64,000 nucleotides of DNA, taken from assembly GCA_973895155.1 (NCBI GenBank), contig OZ316892.1, positions 25,172,001-25,236,000 of the forward strand, read 5' to 3'. The position numbers and the translations under genes were made by a program. Of the stretch, positions 1-13,480 are shown piece after piece. The notes below the pieces were generated by a model. The model saw only the letters and a program-made list of their open reading frames with translations. It had not been told where the DNA came from and searched no databases. The number at the start of each line of letters is the position of its first letter. Positions within the stretch are counted from its first letter, which is position 1. The stretch is from Marsupella aquatica (taxonomy: Eukaryota > Marchantiophyta).

Positions 1-114
1 GACGTATTCTACCCCCAAACCTCGACGGACGGACCGAGTGAATCGATTCCACACTACTTGTCGACACTCAGCAGAGTCTGAGCTAGTCTGCAGTCTGAGA
101 CTCTCCGATCATGT

Positions 115-348
115 ATGTACGTACTGAGATTATGCAACATAGTACTCACGAGCACTGCAAACTTCTCAGAGTTATCAGACCTTAGCGATACTTTCGTCAA
201 TGTTCTCCAATCTAGACAATGTTCTCACAACATGTACATACTGCGAGTATGCAACATAGTACTCACGAGCACTGCAAACTTCTCAGAGTTCTCAGACCTT
301 AGTGCTGCTTTCGTCAATGTTCTCCAATCTAGACAATGGTCTCACGAC
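115..348. repeat. 117-bp direct tandem duplication (2 copies)
   Basis: Two adjacent copies of about 117 bp (period measured from a shared GCAACATAGTACTCACGAG word at 134 and 251) differ at a few bases. The period is a multiple of three, so an open frame crosses both copies, giving a 39-residue repeat. I see no family match, no splice context and no codon signature, so I read this as a duplicated non-coding segment rather than a gene. Confidence 0.75.
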
Positions 349-3189
349 CAGAGAGTCCATCCATTGATGACGTTGCCAGTGAGTTCGCAAGTTGCTTCGA
401 ACGATTCCCTTCTGTTACAAGCCGACGAGTTTGCGACCGCTGCAATTACCATTCTGCGGAAGGCACCGCAGAATCCAGAGGACGGGAAACCGATGGACAG
501 TGAAATTATCCATTCAAAATCGCGTAAATCTACGGTCCTAATCCACCTCCAGAAGTAAAGTCCACACTCCACCGTTAGATCTCATCCAAGCGGTGCCTTC
601 CGTCACTATCAGAGTAGCCGCAAGTGTCTCGATAGTGACCTCCACCGTGAACCCTGTATGGGACCGGGCTGGTTGGCGCAGTAACTTGGTAACTGAGTCG
701 CTGTTACGGCAATGCTGACAGTAAGATCCACACGAATGGAATAATTCCCAGTCTGTGGGCCCCGATTTTGTGGGCCCCAGTACTGTTCTGCCAATTCTCA
801 CGTCTATGCGTCGATAAAGGATTATCTGGTTGTCACCGATTACATCCTTTTGGGTCAGTTTGGTTTGGGCCCTGGTGTGTAAGAAATTTGATTTTTGGAA
901 AAAAGTGCTTTCAGGCTAAGATATATCCCCCCAAATGTTACTTACCAGTGAAACCTAATGCAATTCGTAAATTACGTAAACTAGGTTGAGGTGGCCTAGA
1001 AATGGGTATGCACTATTTTGTTCAAAATTGCGAGGCCAGACATCTATGTTTTTGGAAATCTTACCATGGAGCTTGGTAGTTTGAAGAATGGAATATGGAA
1101 GGGCGGCTTTAAATGCAGGAGATTACACAAATTGAAATTCATTTACACTGCCTCCCAGCCAAAAAGGTGTGTCTCCGAGCCAAAAAGTTGGTGAGTGTAC
1201 TTACTCACTCCAGAAGTCCATTCACAAACCATTTAAAATAAAATAAAAGCAGACACAACTCAGAGTCTTTGAGCTTTAAGAAACAAAGACAGTTTGAGGC
1301 TAATTAATGCATGTAGCACATGTTTAGCCACAGGTTGAGGCTAATTGTAGCAAATGTTTGGAGTTTACCCATATTTTGAGGCTAGTTAGTGCATTTACTC
1401 CAGTTCACCCTCAGTTAAGGTAGAGTGGTCTTCAATTTAGTTTCTGGTTCACTCATACCTTGACACATGAGCAAAATTCTCAAGGATCCTAGCTCATTAG
1501 AAACACCAGAACCATATAAATATACGGGTTGCTAGGCTAATATGTTTGCTAACGAACTAGCTAAATGTTTAGGATGTTGTCAGTACACATGACAAAGAAA
1601 GATTTTTATAGGTGAGTCACTAGTCTTCCATATAAGGTCTCCCAGCATAAGCAGGTCGACTATATATCCCATAAAGGGATACCTCCAGTCCTTAACTGTA
1701 TACATTGAGGCTAATAATGCACAATCATGGCATGTGCTTAACCAAGATCCTGTCTTGCTGCACTACAAGAGGATAAATCGAGCTTATGGAGGCAATAGCT
1801 CTTGGCCATAAGCTTGTGCGCACTATTTCCTGTAAATGGAGCTCATGGGCTTACAAGGCTTCCCAGTTTTGGTTCCCAGCCTTTCCATGGCATGGCAAAT
1901 GTCAAATTTTGTAAGACAGCCACGGAAAAAAACCATGGGACTATTTTCATAGTTCTTGGTTGCAAACTTTTTGTCATTTTGGCTAGGTTGTTGTTTGCAA
2001 AAATGCTATCATTTACTATTGTTTTGAAATTGTTGCTGTTAGGGAAGGCAAAGACTAGAGAACTCGGGAGTTTCACTTCCACAAAAATGACAAATCAAGT
2101 GCGACAAAAAAATAGGGTCCTTTTATTGGTTCTAAGAGAATACTTAAGAATATTCTTTGAAGAACAATAGGGTATTTAATTTTTTTACTAGTACTTAACA
2201 ACATTATGGTATTTATATCAGATGTTTATAATATTCCAACTTTATAAATATACATTTTTCCTTACAGTTTAGGGGCTCCTAGGCCTAAAAACGGCACAAG
2301 TGATAGGGAGTCCTCCAATAGTGAGACCCTTGAGCTAGAGAATGGGGAGCAAGATGGGTGACAACAGCCACCACATCATGGAAGCCAAACATGGTAAGTC
2401 GTGCAATAAGAGCAATAGTAATCTGCCTTCTGTATTGTTTTCTTTTCAATTTTATGATGAATAAATAAAAATTTAGCGTTTATACATATTCAAAGTTTTC
2501 CTATTTTTTCAGTTTTGTTTTCCAAATGTTTTAATTTTGTTTTTAGTTTAGCTTATTTGAATTTTATTTTTCATTTGGGAAGGTGTAAGCAGGCATTGGG
2601 CAGTGTTCACCTTTATTTAATTTCAACAACAAGGGGTGGGACTCACATTTTTATCACTTAGGACTGAGATCAACTACAGACACTTGGAATTTTTTTCCTT
2701 CTGGTTGAATGTGGTTACATGTGACCTGGTGTATGGCCATCCATGTCATTTAGTCCCTCAATACTTTTGAGCTTGCTAAACTTTTCATTGGAAAAGGAAT
2801 CTTGTAACCATTTGTAACAAGATTAAAATGGTATACAGCTTGTTAAAAGTTTACAAGGATTAAAGAAAATGGTTGAGCAGGGAGGTACTAGATTTTGTTT
2901 GATTGATACTGCAATGTTCTTTCTAACTGTTACTGCTATTGAATAATAGGCAGAATCTTTGCCAGCAGGTTATAAACTTCTAAATACTACTATATGAATG
3001 TCCCTTGGATCTACCTGATTGTTGATTTAGTGCTATTGAATGTATAATTATGTAATACATGGGAGGCCATTGACCGCTACCCGTGGCCATTGCCCCACAA
3101 TGATATAATTCATATTGAGTACAAGGGAACTAGGCGTATAATAGATGTTGGGTTACTGGTACAGTAGCAGAGAGGGACCATGTAGGTGT
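349..3189. other. Gene-free stretch
   Basis: No credible coding exon, RNA gene or intact mobile element is visible. The stretch is A+T-rich from about 900 onward. A short word GAGGCTA(A/G)TTA recurs between 1290 and 1400, suggesting old degenerate duplication. Open frames here are short and lack family motifs. Confidence 0.5.
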
Positions 3190-3277
3190 GACCATCAAGT
3201 CTAGTAAGCTGCTACTTTCATTGATACAAACCCGACCATCAAGTCTAGTAAGCTGCTACTTTCATTGATACAAACCC
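3190..3277. repeat. 44-bp perfect tandem duplication
   Basis: Two identical head-to-tail copies of a 44-bp unit beginning GACCATCAAGTCTAGTAAGC. Identity of the copies implies a recent slippage or microhomology event. No coding content. Confidence 0.85.
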
Positions 3278-3479
3278 CACCCAAAAGTGGGGTTCATTTG
3301 CTACTTATGATACTTTTTGTAAAAAATTACAATTGCTCACTTTTTGACTGTGTCAAGTGGACAAAGAGGGTTGCTCGCAGTGAGTAGGCAAAGCTCATTA
3401 ATTAGCCTCAATATTATACTTTGCCCTGAATAATTGTTGTGGATCATGGAGGGCTGAAACTGAAATTAAAGCACGGTAC

Positions 3480-4790
3480 TTGAATCATGTGTTATCTTTG
3501 CCTGCTCTTAACCTCTTTACAGTATTTAGTGGCACAAAATAATTAGCGTCATTTACAAATAGTGTCACACACACTAATTAGGGTAGTTCTTGATTTTCAG
3601 CCAAGTGACACTATATACGGCCACCCTTAATTTTGAAAAATAAATTAATATATTGAAAAATATTGATAATTAGAGGTGACACTCTTATTACCCTAAACTG
3701 CTCTCACTCCAAAGTTATCCAAACTACCAACAACATCTCTTTGTGTGTATGTTCTTAGAAAGTTTCTTTGTGTTTTATCTTGTTAGTCTTTGTGAAAGGA
3801 GGTTGATAGATTTATAACATGGTGGGAATGGATTGGCCGTCATAGTTGGATTTGCTAGCACAAGGGAAAGAGAATCAAGACTATATCAAAATGTCACTGG
3901 TAATTAGTTTGCAACTCGTTTGGGTTATCCTCGCTGCACATCTGGGAAATTAATAAATCCAGATAAACATGAAGGCAAACATTGATTTTTGACATTGGCA
4001 AGGGACTTTGTAGCTGAGGTGAACAGTTCTGTTGACAGACATGACATGTCTTATGCACAAAATTCAATGGTAAACACCAGTTTGTCTCTAAATGTCAATG
4101 GTTTGTAGTCTGAAAATCAACTTACACCTGAGCTTCAGAATATCATAACGAAATATCGAGTGAAGTTTTAAAGGAGTCGAGTTGGCCTTAACATTGATGC
4201 TACTGTTGAAGTGGCTCCTGATATTGGTGAACCAGGTGAAGAGCCAGCTCAACCCTCTTCTCTTGGGGCTGTACAATGTCTTGCAAGGATGAGACACATG
4301 GGACAGATTGTAGGAGAGTGAAAAAAATGCCAGTTTGTAACTTATGTGAGATAACATCTGCTATTCATAGTTGATTAAAGTGAATCAAAGAGATCTTGTT
4401 TGCTCAATGTGTTTCAAGAGTACCCCAAACTGCAAATGTGATGAGGAGTTATAAATTTCTGAAGTTTGCTCAATATTTGAGTAGTATATGAAAGGAGTTA
4501 TAAGTTTCTGAAGTTTTCTCAATGCTTGAATGAGTAGTAAGTTTTGTAAATTGTAATCAAATATTGTGCACATTTTTAGCTTTTTTTATAAACAAATTTT
4601 AACTATTGTCCATTCTTTGTTTTTAACTTTAAGTATGTGTGACACTATTTGACTTGTGACCACAATTAGTGTCATACTATATTAGTGTCACACACCCTAA
4701 TTACCGTCACTTACCTCAAATATAATCTCACAGTAATTAGAGTGTGTGAGACTAAATACTGTAAAGAATGTAGCTCTCAGTTGTATGGAA
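3480..4790. mobile_element. Possible degenerate inverted-repeat DNA element
   Basis: The left end (about 3500-3620), read on the opposite strand, shares words with the right end (about 4631-4790): GTGTGACACTATTTG and ACTAAATACTGTAAAGA occur in both, in the same order, so the two ends are inverted relative to each other about 1.3 kb apart. A related segment lies at 56399-56570. This fits an old non-autonomous DNA transposon or a repeat family inserted in both orientations. I found no clear target-site duplication and no transposase, so the boundaries are approximate. Confidence 0.35.
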
Positions 4791-5640
4791 CTTTGCCCTT
4801 TGTGATTCATAATGTAAACGAGAATGTGATGAACTACTCTCACTATGGGGAGTCAAATACCATGACAAGTACCCGGAAAACATAACAGCAAATCACCAAA
4901 TGATGCTTCTAATGAATAAATTTAGTGTTGTACTCTGAGTTACAACTGAGTTACCTTATTCAGTTGAAATTATACTGTCAGTTGAGACCAAATGGAAAAC
5001 AAAGTGCCCACAAAGGCAATTATATCACAACTTCAATTTACTTTACTATTCACCAGATCTCATTTGAAATGGAAGGGACATGGAGTTTCAAGGTACCCTG
5101 GTTCACCAATACAAGGGCGCCTCATTTTGTGGAATAAAGTGTGGGGCATTTGCTTCCATAGGAGCCCCCATAGGAAGAATGCTACTCTGAGTGGACAAAA
5201 GTTACTTATAGGGTAATGATGGATTGGTCTGGGTTACCATGTGACAGGAAATGCTGACCAATGGTAGCCGGGAAGTTTTTCTGAGCTGTATGGGAACAGG
5301 TTTCAGCCAGTAACCCAGCCCAAACAGTCATTATCATAAGTAATATCTCCCAGGAAAAAAAATCACCAGGCAAGATTTTTTGGGCACAGAGTTATGAAAA
5401 CGGTGGCACCTAATAAAAAAGAAAAGGTTACACACTGGTAAAAGGTTACACAAGGGTAACCTTTAGTCCTGACAATAATTACAAATAGAAAATCATCAAT
5501 GGCATTTCTTTAAAGTTTACAAAGCACTCTTTTAAACGCAAAACAAGAACGACTCCCGCGCATGGATCCACCAATTGTTCAACGTGTCTGGATGAACTTA
5601 AACGGCGGAGTGTCGTCGTCACAGCAGCGGGGAAACGAAT
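4791..5640. other. Gene-free stretch downstream of the receptor kinase
   Basis: Contains only short open frames without family motifs. The last hundred bases before the receptor-kinase stop codon should hold that gene's 3' untranslated region. I could not place a confident polyadenylation site. Confidence 0.45.
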
Positions 5641-8600
5641 TCAAACGAGCAAGTTGGGCGGATTGCTGTCATCGTCGGACGAAGAGCTCCTCCCACTGCC
5701 GCTGTCTCGAGTCACTGGATATGAGCTCTCGCCACGATCAGGAGAGGCTCCCCCGCTGCTGCTGCTGCTGCTGAGCTGCTGAACGAGATGAAGCCACTCG
5801 AGGACTGTTTTCATGGTGGGACGCTCTTGAGGGGCGTCGTGCGTGCACATCAACGCGACTTGCAGGAAGAGCTTCATGGATTGAGCTTTGGCTGTTGAAG
5901 GTGAAGAAGAACTTGTTGGGTGCGTGGGATTTAATGATGGTGCAGCCGGGAGCGTGAGTGCTAGAGCTTGGTATTTCTCTGCTGGTGATTCATTTGATGA
6001 TGACTTTGATGGTGAGGAATGGAGCTCTGCCAGAAGGATGTCGTCGAGGAGGGCCTCCCAGCGGTCCGGGTAGTTGGCTCTGGCGAAGGTGACGATCGTG
6101 TTTGGCGTGTAAGGATCGTCGTCGTCACCGAGTCGAAATGAGGTTTTGGAGCTCCCGATGGGCCTCTTCCTCATGGTGAGCTCCAAGAGAACTACACCGT
6201 AACTGTAAACGTCGCCCTTTGTTGACACATTTGTAGATGATCCATACTCTGCTTGAAATGCGAACGCCGAGACATTCCGGAGGTTAGTGACGGGAAGATG
6301 TGCTTAGTCTTCTCACAAGTCTAGCTTATGACATGTATCAATTCCAGCATGGACTGTCAATCGAAATCAATTAATTCAAACAGTTGCTATTCCTCAGCTC
6401 TTCGGCCGCTGATCAAATGGACCTCTCACTACATGATATGCGACTTCATCCTATCTAGAAGTTTTGCCATCAATAGCAACTATAATTACTCATAAATGTC
6501 TCCATCCTAGACGGCACCGTATATTGTCGCTCGATATCGTCTTCAAGCCAAGTGTCAAAGAGTAAAATTCACAATCGTTGGTGTTTGCACACTGGAGCAG
6601 TAAGTAAGTTGTGCAAACTTCACCACCAAGCAATTGCAATCTCTTACAAGCGCATGTAATTGAAATTCTGAATGGATCGAGGCATCGAATTGCAAGATGC
6701 CACTTCAGTATTCGGGAGAAAAAGAAACAAAAACTCACCTGGAGGTATGTAACCAGTCGTTCCATACAGGTTGGCGGTAAAGGCCCCGCTAGCAGTACTG
6801 CCTGGCATGAAGATTGCCGATATTCCAAAGTCAGCAACTTTGGCATTCCAGTCTTGATCCAGAAGAATGTTGCTCGGCTTTAGATCACGGTGAATGACTT
6901 GTTCGTGGGATTCGTGGTGGAGGTAAATCAACCCTTTCGCCACTCCGAGTCCTATATTTAGCCGCTGATCCCAACCAAGTAAGCAAACAGCGTCTCCTTC
7001 AGTGTGCAATTGCTTGTCCAAACTCCCGTAGGCTAAGAACTCCAATACAAGCGCATTCACATCCCCTTCCACGCACACGCCGAGAATGTTCACAAGATTG
7101 CGATGCTTGATCCTTTTTAGAATGTTCAGCTCTTGCTCGAGCTGGTGCACACGATCATCTTGGTCAGCGCTCAGCAGTTTCACGGCAACTACTAAGCCGT
7201 CGGACATGACTCCTCTGTAGACGGTGCTCTTACAGCCACTCCCAACGATAGAACTCCTATCGAAGTTATTCGTTGCGTTTCGTAGCTCTGCAATTGAGAA
7301 GTTTCTGCGTAGGGCTGGAGACCATCCTTTATCCCAAATTCGGGTGGCCTTTGTCGATGCACTCCTCTTCAGAAAAAATGCAATCCATCCTACAAGAAGT
7401 AACAAGAAAACGCCTCCAGCAACGACACAAATTATTATGATACTGCGTCGACAACTGAGACCTTCACAAGATTTTTTTCCTGAGGTAGGCGTACCAAGAG
7501 TAGTGCACGCTGTCTCGACTATGGTACCGCATAGACCATTGTTTCCTAGAAACGAGGCGGCGGTGAAATTCCTGAAAACTCCCGAGTCGGGTACTGCTCC
7601 CTCGAGTCTGTTATTGGAAACATTGAGAAACGTCAAGGATGATAAATTTCCCAGAGTTTCGGGGATTTTCCCGCTCAGGTTGTTGTTTGAAAGATCCAGA
7701 CTACGGAGGGCAAGGCAGGACGCCAGAGACCCCGGGATGATTCCAGAGAGATCGTTGTAGGAAAAATTTATCACCTGGATAGAGTACAAAAGACGAAGCT
7801 CTGGCGGGATGCTCCCGGACAAGAAGTTTTGTGATAGATCCACACCGAATTGCAGATTGATAGAGGAAAGTTCCCATGGAATGCTTCCCATCAGCTGATT
7901 GTTGGCAAGACTCAGGTCTTCCAAGCTTGAACAGTTTCCAATGTCCGGTGGGATGCTCCCACTTAGCTTGTTGTTTCCTAGATACAACGAGGCCAGAAAC
8001 TGCAATTGCCCGATCTGCTGTGGAATCGGACCTGCCAGTAGATTCCCGTCCAGCGCAAGTAGAGTTAGAGAGGATGCATTGAAGAGCTCAACGGGGATTT
8101 TGCCTGCCAGGAAGTTGCCGGTCAAGGTCAGTTTTTGTAGAGACGGGAGCCTGCCCAATGACACAGGGATAGGACCTGCTAGACCAACTTGAGCCACTTC
8201 ATACTTGAAAAGAGACGTGCAATTAGAAAGCGTCGGAAGTGGGCCGCTGAATTTGTTGTTAGATAGCGCCAGTTCCCCAAGGTTTCCAAGGACTCCAAGC
8301 TCTTGGGGGATACGTCCTGTCAGCTTGTTCTCCACGAGATCCACAACCGTCAACTGAGAACAATTGGCCAAGGTGGCTGGAATTGTTCCCATGAGATTGT
8401 TATATCCAAGGCGCAACCGTAGCAGACTAGATAGAATTCCTAGCTCAGCAGGGATTGCTCCTGTAAATTGATTCAAGTTGAGAGCCAGGCTGTAGATCAA
8501 AGAGCAATTCGATAAAGAGGGTGGAAGCGAACCGCTGAAGCTGTTGTTCCACAAAGAGAGGTACTGCAGCTGTGAAAAGCTCCCAACAAAAGACGGAACT

Positions 8601-10426
8601 TGTCCGCGAAATTGATTAGAGTAGATCACGAGCTCCTGCAGTTGTGTACAGTTAGATAAAGACCGCGGAATCTCTCCACTAAAATTGTTCGCCCACAACC
8701 AAAGGTGACCCAATGAAGAAAGCGTACCAATCTGAGGTGGAATCTCTCCTGTTAGAAAATTTACGGGCAAACTGAGAAGATAAATCCCAGAGCAGTTTAG
8801 TATAGACTCCGGAATAACACCAGTCAGCGAATTTTGATTCACGTCGATGTATTGAAGGTTCCGTAATAGCCCGATTTGAGTTGGAATCTCTCCGCTCAGC
8901 TGATTGTTGGATATCCAAAGTCCGACCAATTGAGAATTATTTACGAGCCCGACCGGAATGGATCCCGTCAGGTTGTTGTACTCTAGCGAAATCGTCTCTA
9001 CTGGCAAGTACCCTAACCAGGAGGGGACCTCCCCACTTAGAGAGTTCTGTGCTAAGCTGAATGTCCGCAATGACGAGCAGTTCCCAAACCAAGCAGGGAT
9101 CTCGCCAGACAAGCGATTCATAGACATACCGACCTTCTGTAGCGCTCCGCAGGGTCCTGGTGGAGCAGGGACACCACCACTGAGCTTGTTGTTCGTCAGA
9201 CGCAACGTTTCTAAATTGCTCAGCAACATGACTGCCGGAGGAATCAGTCCAATCAAATCGTTATTGGCCAGATTCAGGTTTCGCAGGAGAGAGCAGTTAC
9301 CTAGAGACGCAGGAATCTCTCCAGTGATATTGTTAGAACTTAGGACCAGGCTTTGCAGACGCTGCAACTGACCAATCTCGACTGGAATCGACCCTGCAAT
9401 AAAATTTTCTCCATAGTCTAGCTCCCGTAGCTGCGAACAGTTGGTGAGAGATACCGGAATTTCTCCCGTCAGCGAATTGCTAAATAGGAATAGAGTAGTC
9501 AGAGCTTGTAGTTTTCCAAACTCAGGAGGGATTTCACCGCTCAACTGATTCACGGACAAATCTATCTTTGACAAATTTGTGGCGACAATCATGGACGAAG
9601 TCATAAGGCCAGACAACATGTTTCTGGACAAATTCAAGCTTACTAGACTAGCAGGCAGCAAGGAGTCGTCAATCGTGATATCTCCTGTCAGCTGATTCGA
9701 CGACAAGTCGAGGGAATGCAAGGACGAACAGTTCATCAGAAACGGTCCAAGCGATCCTGACAAATTGTTTTGTCGTAAATTGAGTCTCTCGAGAGACTGT
9801 AGCAGGCCCAACTCTCGCGGGACACCTCCCGTGAAAAAGTTCTGTGAGAAGTCGAGCACTCGCAGCTTCAAGCAGTTGCCTAAGAAGGCCGGAATGCTGG
9901 AACTGAATCCGTTGGCTTGTACAGAGAGGATGGTCAGATTCTTCAGATTTCCATATGCAGCCGGGACAGCCCCAATGAACTGGTTGTTGTCGAGGTGGAG
10001 TTCTTGAAGGGACGAACAATTCGCAAGCTCAGGTGGAAGGTGTCCGGATAGACGATTTTGGGCGAGATCAATGACCAGCAGATTCGAAAGGCCACCAAGA
10101 GCTGGAGAGACGAGACCTTCGAGATTTTTGTGGCTGAGGTTCAGAGATATGACTCGGCCATTCGAATTACATTTTATCCCCATCCATGTACAGACTCCTG
10201 CATTAAGACTTGTGTTCCAGCCCTGAAGCACTCCAGAGGGATCCTTGATCTCGGCCTTGAACTGGAGTAGCGCCTCAACCTCGGACTGCGCTGCTGCCAC
10301 TAAAACCCGTTCTAGTCGAGAACCAGTGCTTGCGGGCGAGAATCTTTCACCACTTGCTGCATCAATTAGGCAGCCCGTAGCTACAAGGAAGAGAACTCGA
10401 ATCACGGTTCTCACTGAAATTCGCAT
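5641..10426 (-). CDS. LRR receptor-like Ser/Thr protein kinase, about 36 LRRs
   Basis: Predicted plasma-membrane receptor kinase. Exon 1 runs from 10426 to 6739 and exon 2 from 6248 to 5641, joined by a 490-bp GT-AG intron that splits the Glu codon of the kinase GYIPPE segment. From the Met at 10426 the product is 1431 aa; an in-frame Met at 10501 would add 25 residues, but the later Met directly precedes a hydrophobic signal peptide. Order: signal peptide; LRR N-terminal cap with the Cys-Trp-Gly-Ile-Cys pattern; about 36 repeats of the N-x-L-S-G-x-I-P type; a transmembrane segment near residues 993-1017; then the kinase. The kinase has VAVK lysine, HRDLKPSN catalytic loop and ADFG, so it looks active and of the RD class. 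Its start (ATNNF...STVYRG) resembles subfamily XII (FLS2-like), whose members are usually non-RD. Ligand unknown. Confidence 0.9.
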
Positions 10427-13400
10427 TGTCTCTGTTAATGTTCGTGTCAACGATTGGAGTAAACTTAATTGGGTTTTCGCAGGCCGAGACTGAGACCCCA
10501 ACAGCGTTCAGCGACCCTCCCGATGATTTGCAACTGCCCTCCGTGTAGAAAGACACCAAAACAGACTTAAAACATCCTCCAAAAAACCTCAGATTCCCTC
10601 TCCCAAAGCTCAAAAACTCCTTGAAAATTCTCTGCAGAATCCCAGATATCCCTCCTCTCGCAGATCGCCGTAAACAATCCAAGATTGTTCTATTTGAATC
10701 CTCAAGAAAATCACCAATCTTTATTTGACTGCCTTCGCTCACACTGTTCTAGCGTTCCTAAGTACGTTCTCTTGATTCGCAAAACTGACTCCTCTAGTGA
10801 TACAATTTGAGACCCAAAGAGTTTGCGGTAAAGAGCGTACTTTCTCCCATGTATCTGCCACTATCTTTATACCTTTGCATCCCATGCAGGGAGAGATTCT
10901 CTGGCTGGCCAGAAGAACTTCTATCGCTAAACGAGAGTACTGTAGAAGCGCAGAAGGTCCTCTTGAGATTTATACATGGTACCGAGGAACAGGAACAGGT
11001 GACTAAAACTACTCCTAGAAAAGAAAAACGCAGGACAGACAGTCCATCCACATCTTGATTAGTTGAAAGGTGTACCCTCCCTCAATCTTGCGATCGCTGT
11101 AGCCGTGTAGCGTGCTCACAGCCGTGCCATCCGTGATGTTTCTGACCATTGGGGGAATTTTTCAAGTAAAAGATCGAAACTCTACACCTATACCCAAAAA
11201 TCTTTTGGACAGTCTGAAATGATGATTCATTCGGGGAACGTCAACTACGTCTACAGTAGGATCGGAGCCCGTTGTCTACTCAGTTATACATTTTCTGTGA
11301 ACCAAAGTGCCAGATCGTCTGTCCCAGATCGTTACAGACCATTCATTTGGGAGAGATTGTCTGTTGACCAAAGTGCAAAAAGCGTAGGGAATTGGAACGC
11401 ACACGAAGCTTCTACCTCTGGAATTCGAATGTTTTCGAGACCGAAGGCCCACCACTTAAAGCATCAACAGGACCGCTTCAAAACAATGCGAAAAGTGTAA
11501 GGCCAAACGTGAGCCTATCTTTAGCCAAAAAAATTGTTAGAGTAGGGCTGTGGGGAGTTAAAAGCAAACTCTGTTCCGCAAGGATGCTCCAAATGTGATT
11601 CTGACAGTCCACCTCGTGTCTCAGGGATCGTGTCTCCAGGTTGTTTTAGGCAGTGATATAATTAGCGCTCCCAGAGCCATTTTGTAACAGCAGATTGAAG
11701 GCCCAAGTTTCGCCACCCACATGCATGCTGTAAGTAAGAAGACAATGCAGCACAGTGTCTGTAGTATACTTTCTAAGGCATAGTGGTCTCCGGTCCCTTA
11801 CACTGTTACAGCCTTACACATGGACCAATCACTTTTTCCGCTTTCCTCGGAAGGGACTTGCTTGACCAGGAACACAGAAGACCTCTCGTGGGGTGACTAG
11901 TAGTCGGGTAGACTCTGTTGTGCCCGCCGTACCGATCGGCCTACGATGCCGGTTGACTAGTAGTTGGGTTAGTGGCTCTTGTGACCCTCCGTACGGCTCG
12001 GTCTAGGATCATAGCTTCCACTAATAAAGGGGTCCTGCCTTTGTGCGTTTGCCTAGGTATCAGTAGACCTACTTGTAAGCTATCCAATCAAAGGGTCCTG
12101 TCACTATCCATTTGCCTAGGTGAACAATATAATTCCGTTGCACGCTTTTCCCATCAGAGGATTCTCATACCTATTTTTGGTGACTTAGAAAAAGTATGAG
12201 CTATTTCAGAATCTGAAGTTGGCCATGACCATGGCAAATGCGTTGACACTATGTGCGAGCGTGTTGTGAACGAAAATAAGCTTTCAACTAAAATCAAATG
12301 CTTTGTTCGAAAACCAACACTGCGTCATTTCTCAAACATGTCATCCTAATTCAAACACGACAGACTAGGACGCCATATCATTTGAAAATCAAACGTCCTT
12401 GAACGCATGCACGATCTTCATCGTAACAGCCTATCACAATAATAGTATATACATTCCATCCAACGAAACCACATATCTGGGACGATGCGGGCTTATTCTG
12501 TCCAACCTTTCCATCTGAATAAAATAGGGTCCACAAGAATGTACAAGGATCCTGCCAAATGAGGCTGACGTATATCTTCCATGAATGTCAACTATTCCAA
12601 AACCAGCAACAGACTTTGATCACGTCCCAAAAGGACAACGCAGAGATCCGATGCACTCACATGACAAAGAATGAAAACCATCTTTTTGGAACTTCCAAAA
12701 ACATTATACACCAGATGGTTTTGCCCGACGAACTTATCTTCCAGTCTGAGTGACGGGAAGCATAACACCCATCTTGCAATCTTCTACAAGTGCATGTTCT
12801 AGCCAAATCTGACAAGATAATAACTGGACAAAGGCTGCAAAACCCTCAAGGCTAAATACTATTGAGAGTATGATCAAGCAGATTAGAGGGACATTATCCA
12901 GGTACTAGATTGAACCGCTCACTCTATTCTCGAACCCAAACAGGTCAGATTTTCTATCAGATCAGGATAACTATCCAGCTTCAGGCTTGCAGGAAAATCC
13001 CAGCCCATCAAAACTAAGTCACATTTCGTCCTCCTATGAGGGCCGACCACTGTATATGTGTTTGTGTTTGTGTGTGTGTGCGTAGGTGGGTGTGCGTGAA
13101 CTAAATATCACAAGCACTGCTCAAATATTGGAAACCTAAGGATCTAACCTTTATTGTCAAATAAACAATAACAATGGCTATGACTCATTCATGATACATA
13201 TCAAACAGGGCATTATACCTCTTCGTTTTAGGGCTTTCCAGAGGTAACAACTTTCCAGTCATGGAAAGGATGACTAAAAAGTGGAGTTAGGTGGTCAGAA
13301 TGTCGTACAAAATGCTGGCCCGCAGTAACTTGAACCCAAAGATAGGAGAGTCTTTGAAACCCACCTCTCCTCAGGCATCCTCAGCGGATGGCAAAACAAG

Positions 13401-13480
13401 TGATTGTATGACAAGTAATTGATTGGTTTCACCTCTCAAATTCTTACATGGGGAAACAGATGAAGGGTCGAGCCGGCACC
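10427..13480. other. Intergenic region between receptor kinase and PIP5K
   Basis: Holds the promoter and 5' leader of the receptor kinase and the 3' untranslated region of PIP5K. I see no exon. Two half-similar segments near 11895 and 11955 (GACTAGTAGT(C/T)GGGT in each) form an imperfect duplication about 63 bp apart, and a GT-rich simple repeat lies at about 13058-13095. No promoter element could be assigned with confidence. Confidence 0.45.

Noticed and set aside
2270-2400. Transposase-like fragment with an acidic Ser-rich frame
   Set aside because: Too short and without a recognisable motif to call a mobile element.
7224-10007. Plus-strand open frames up to 178 codons across the receptor kinase
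   Set aside because: Antisense shadows of the repeated LRR coding sequence; their amino-acid repeats mirror the LRR period.
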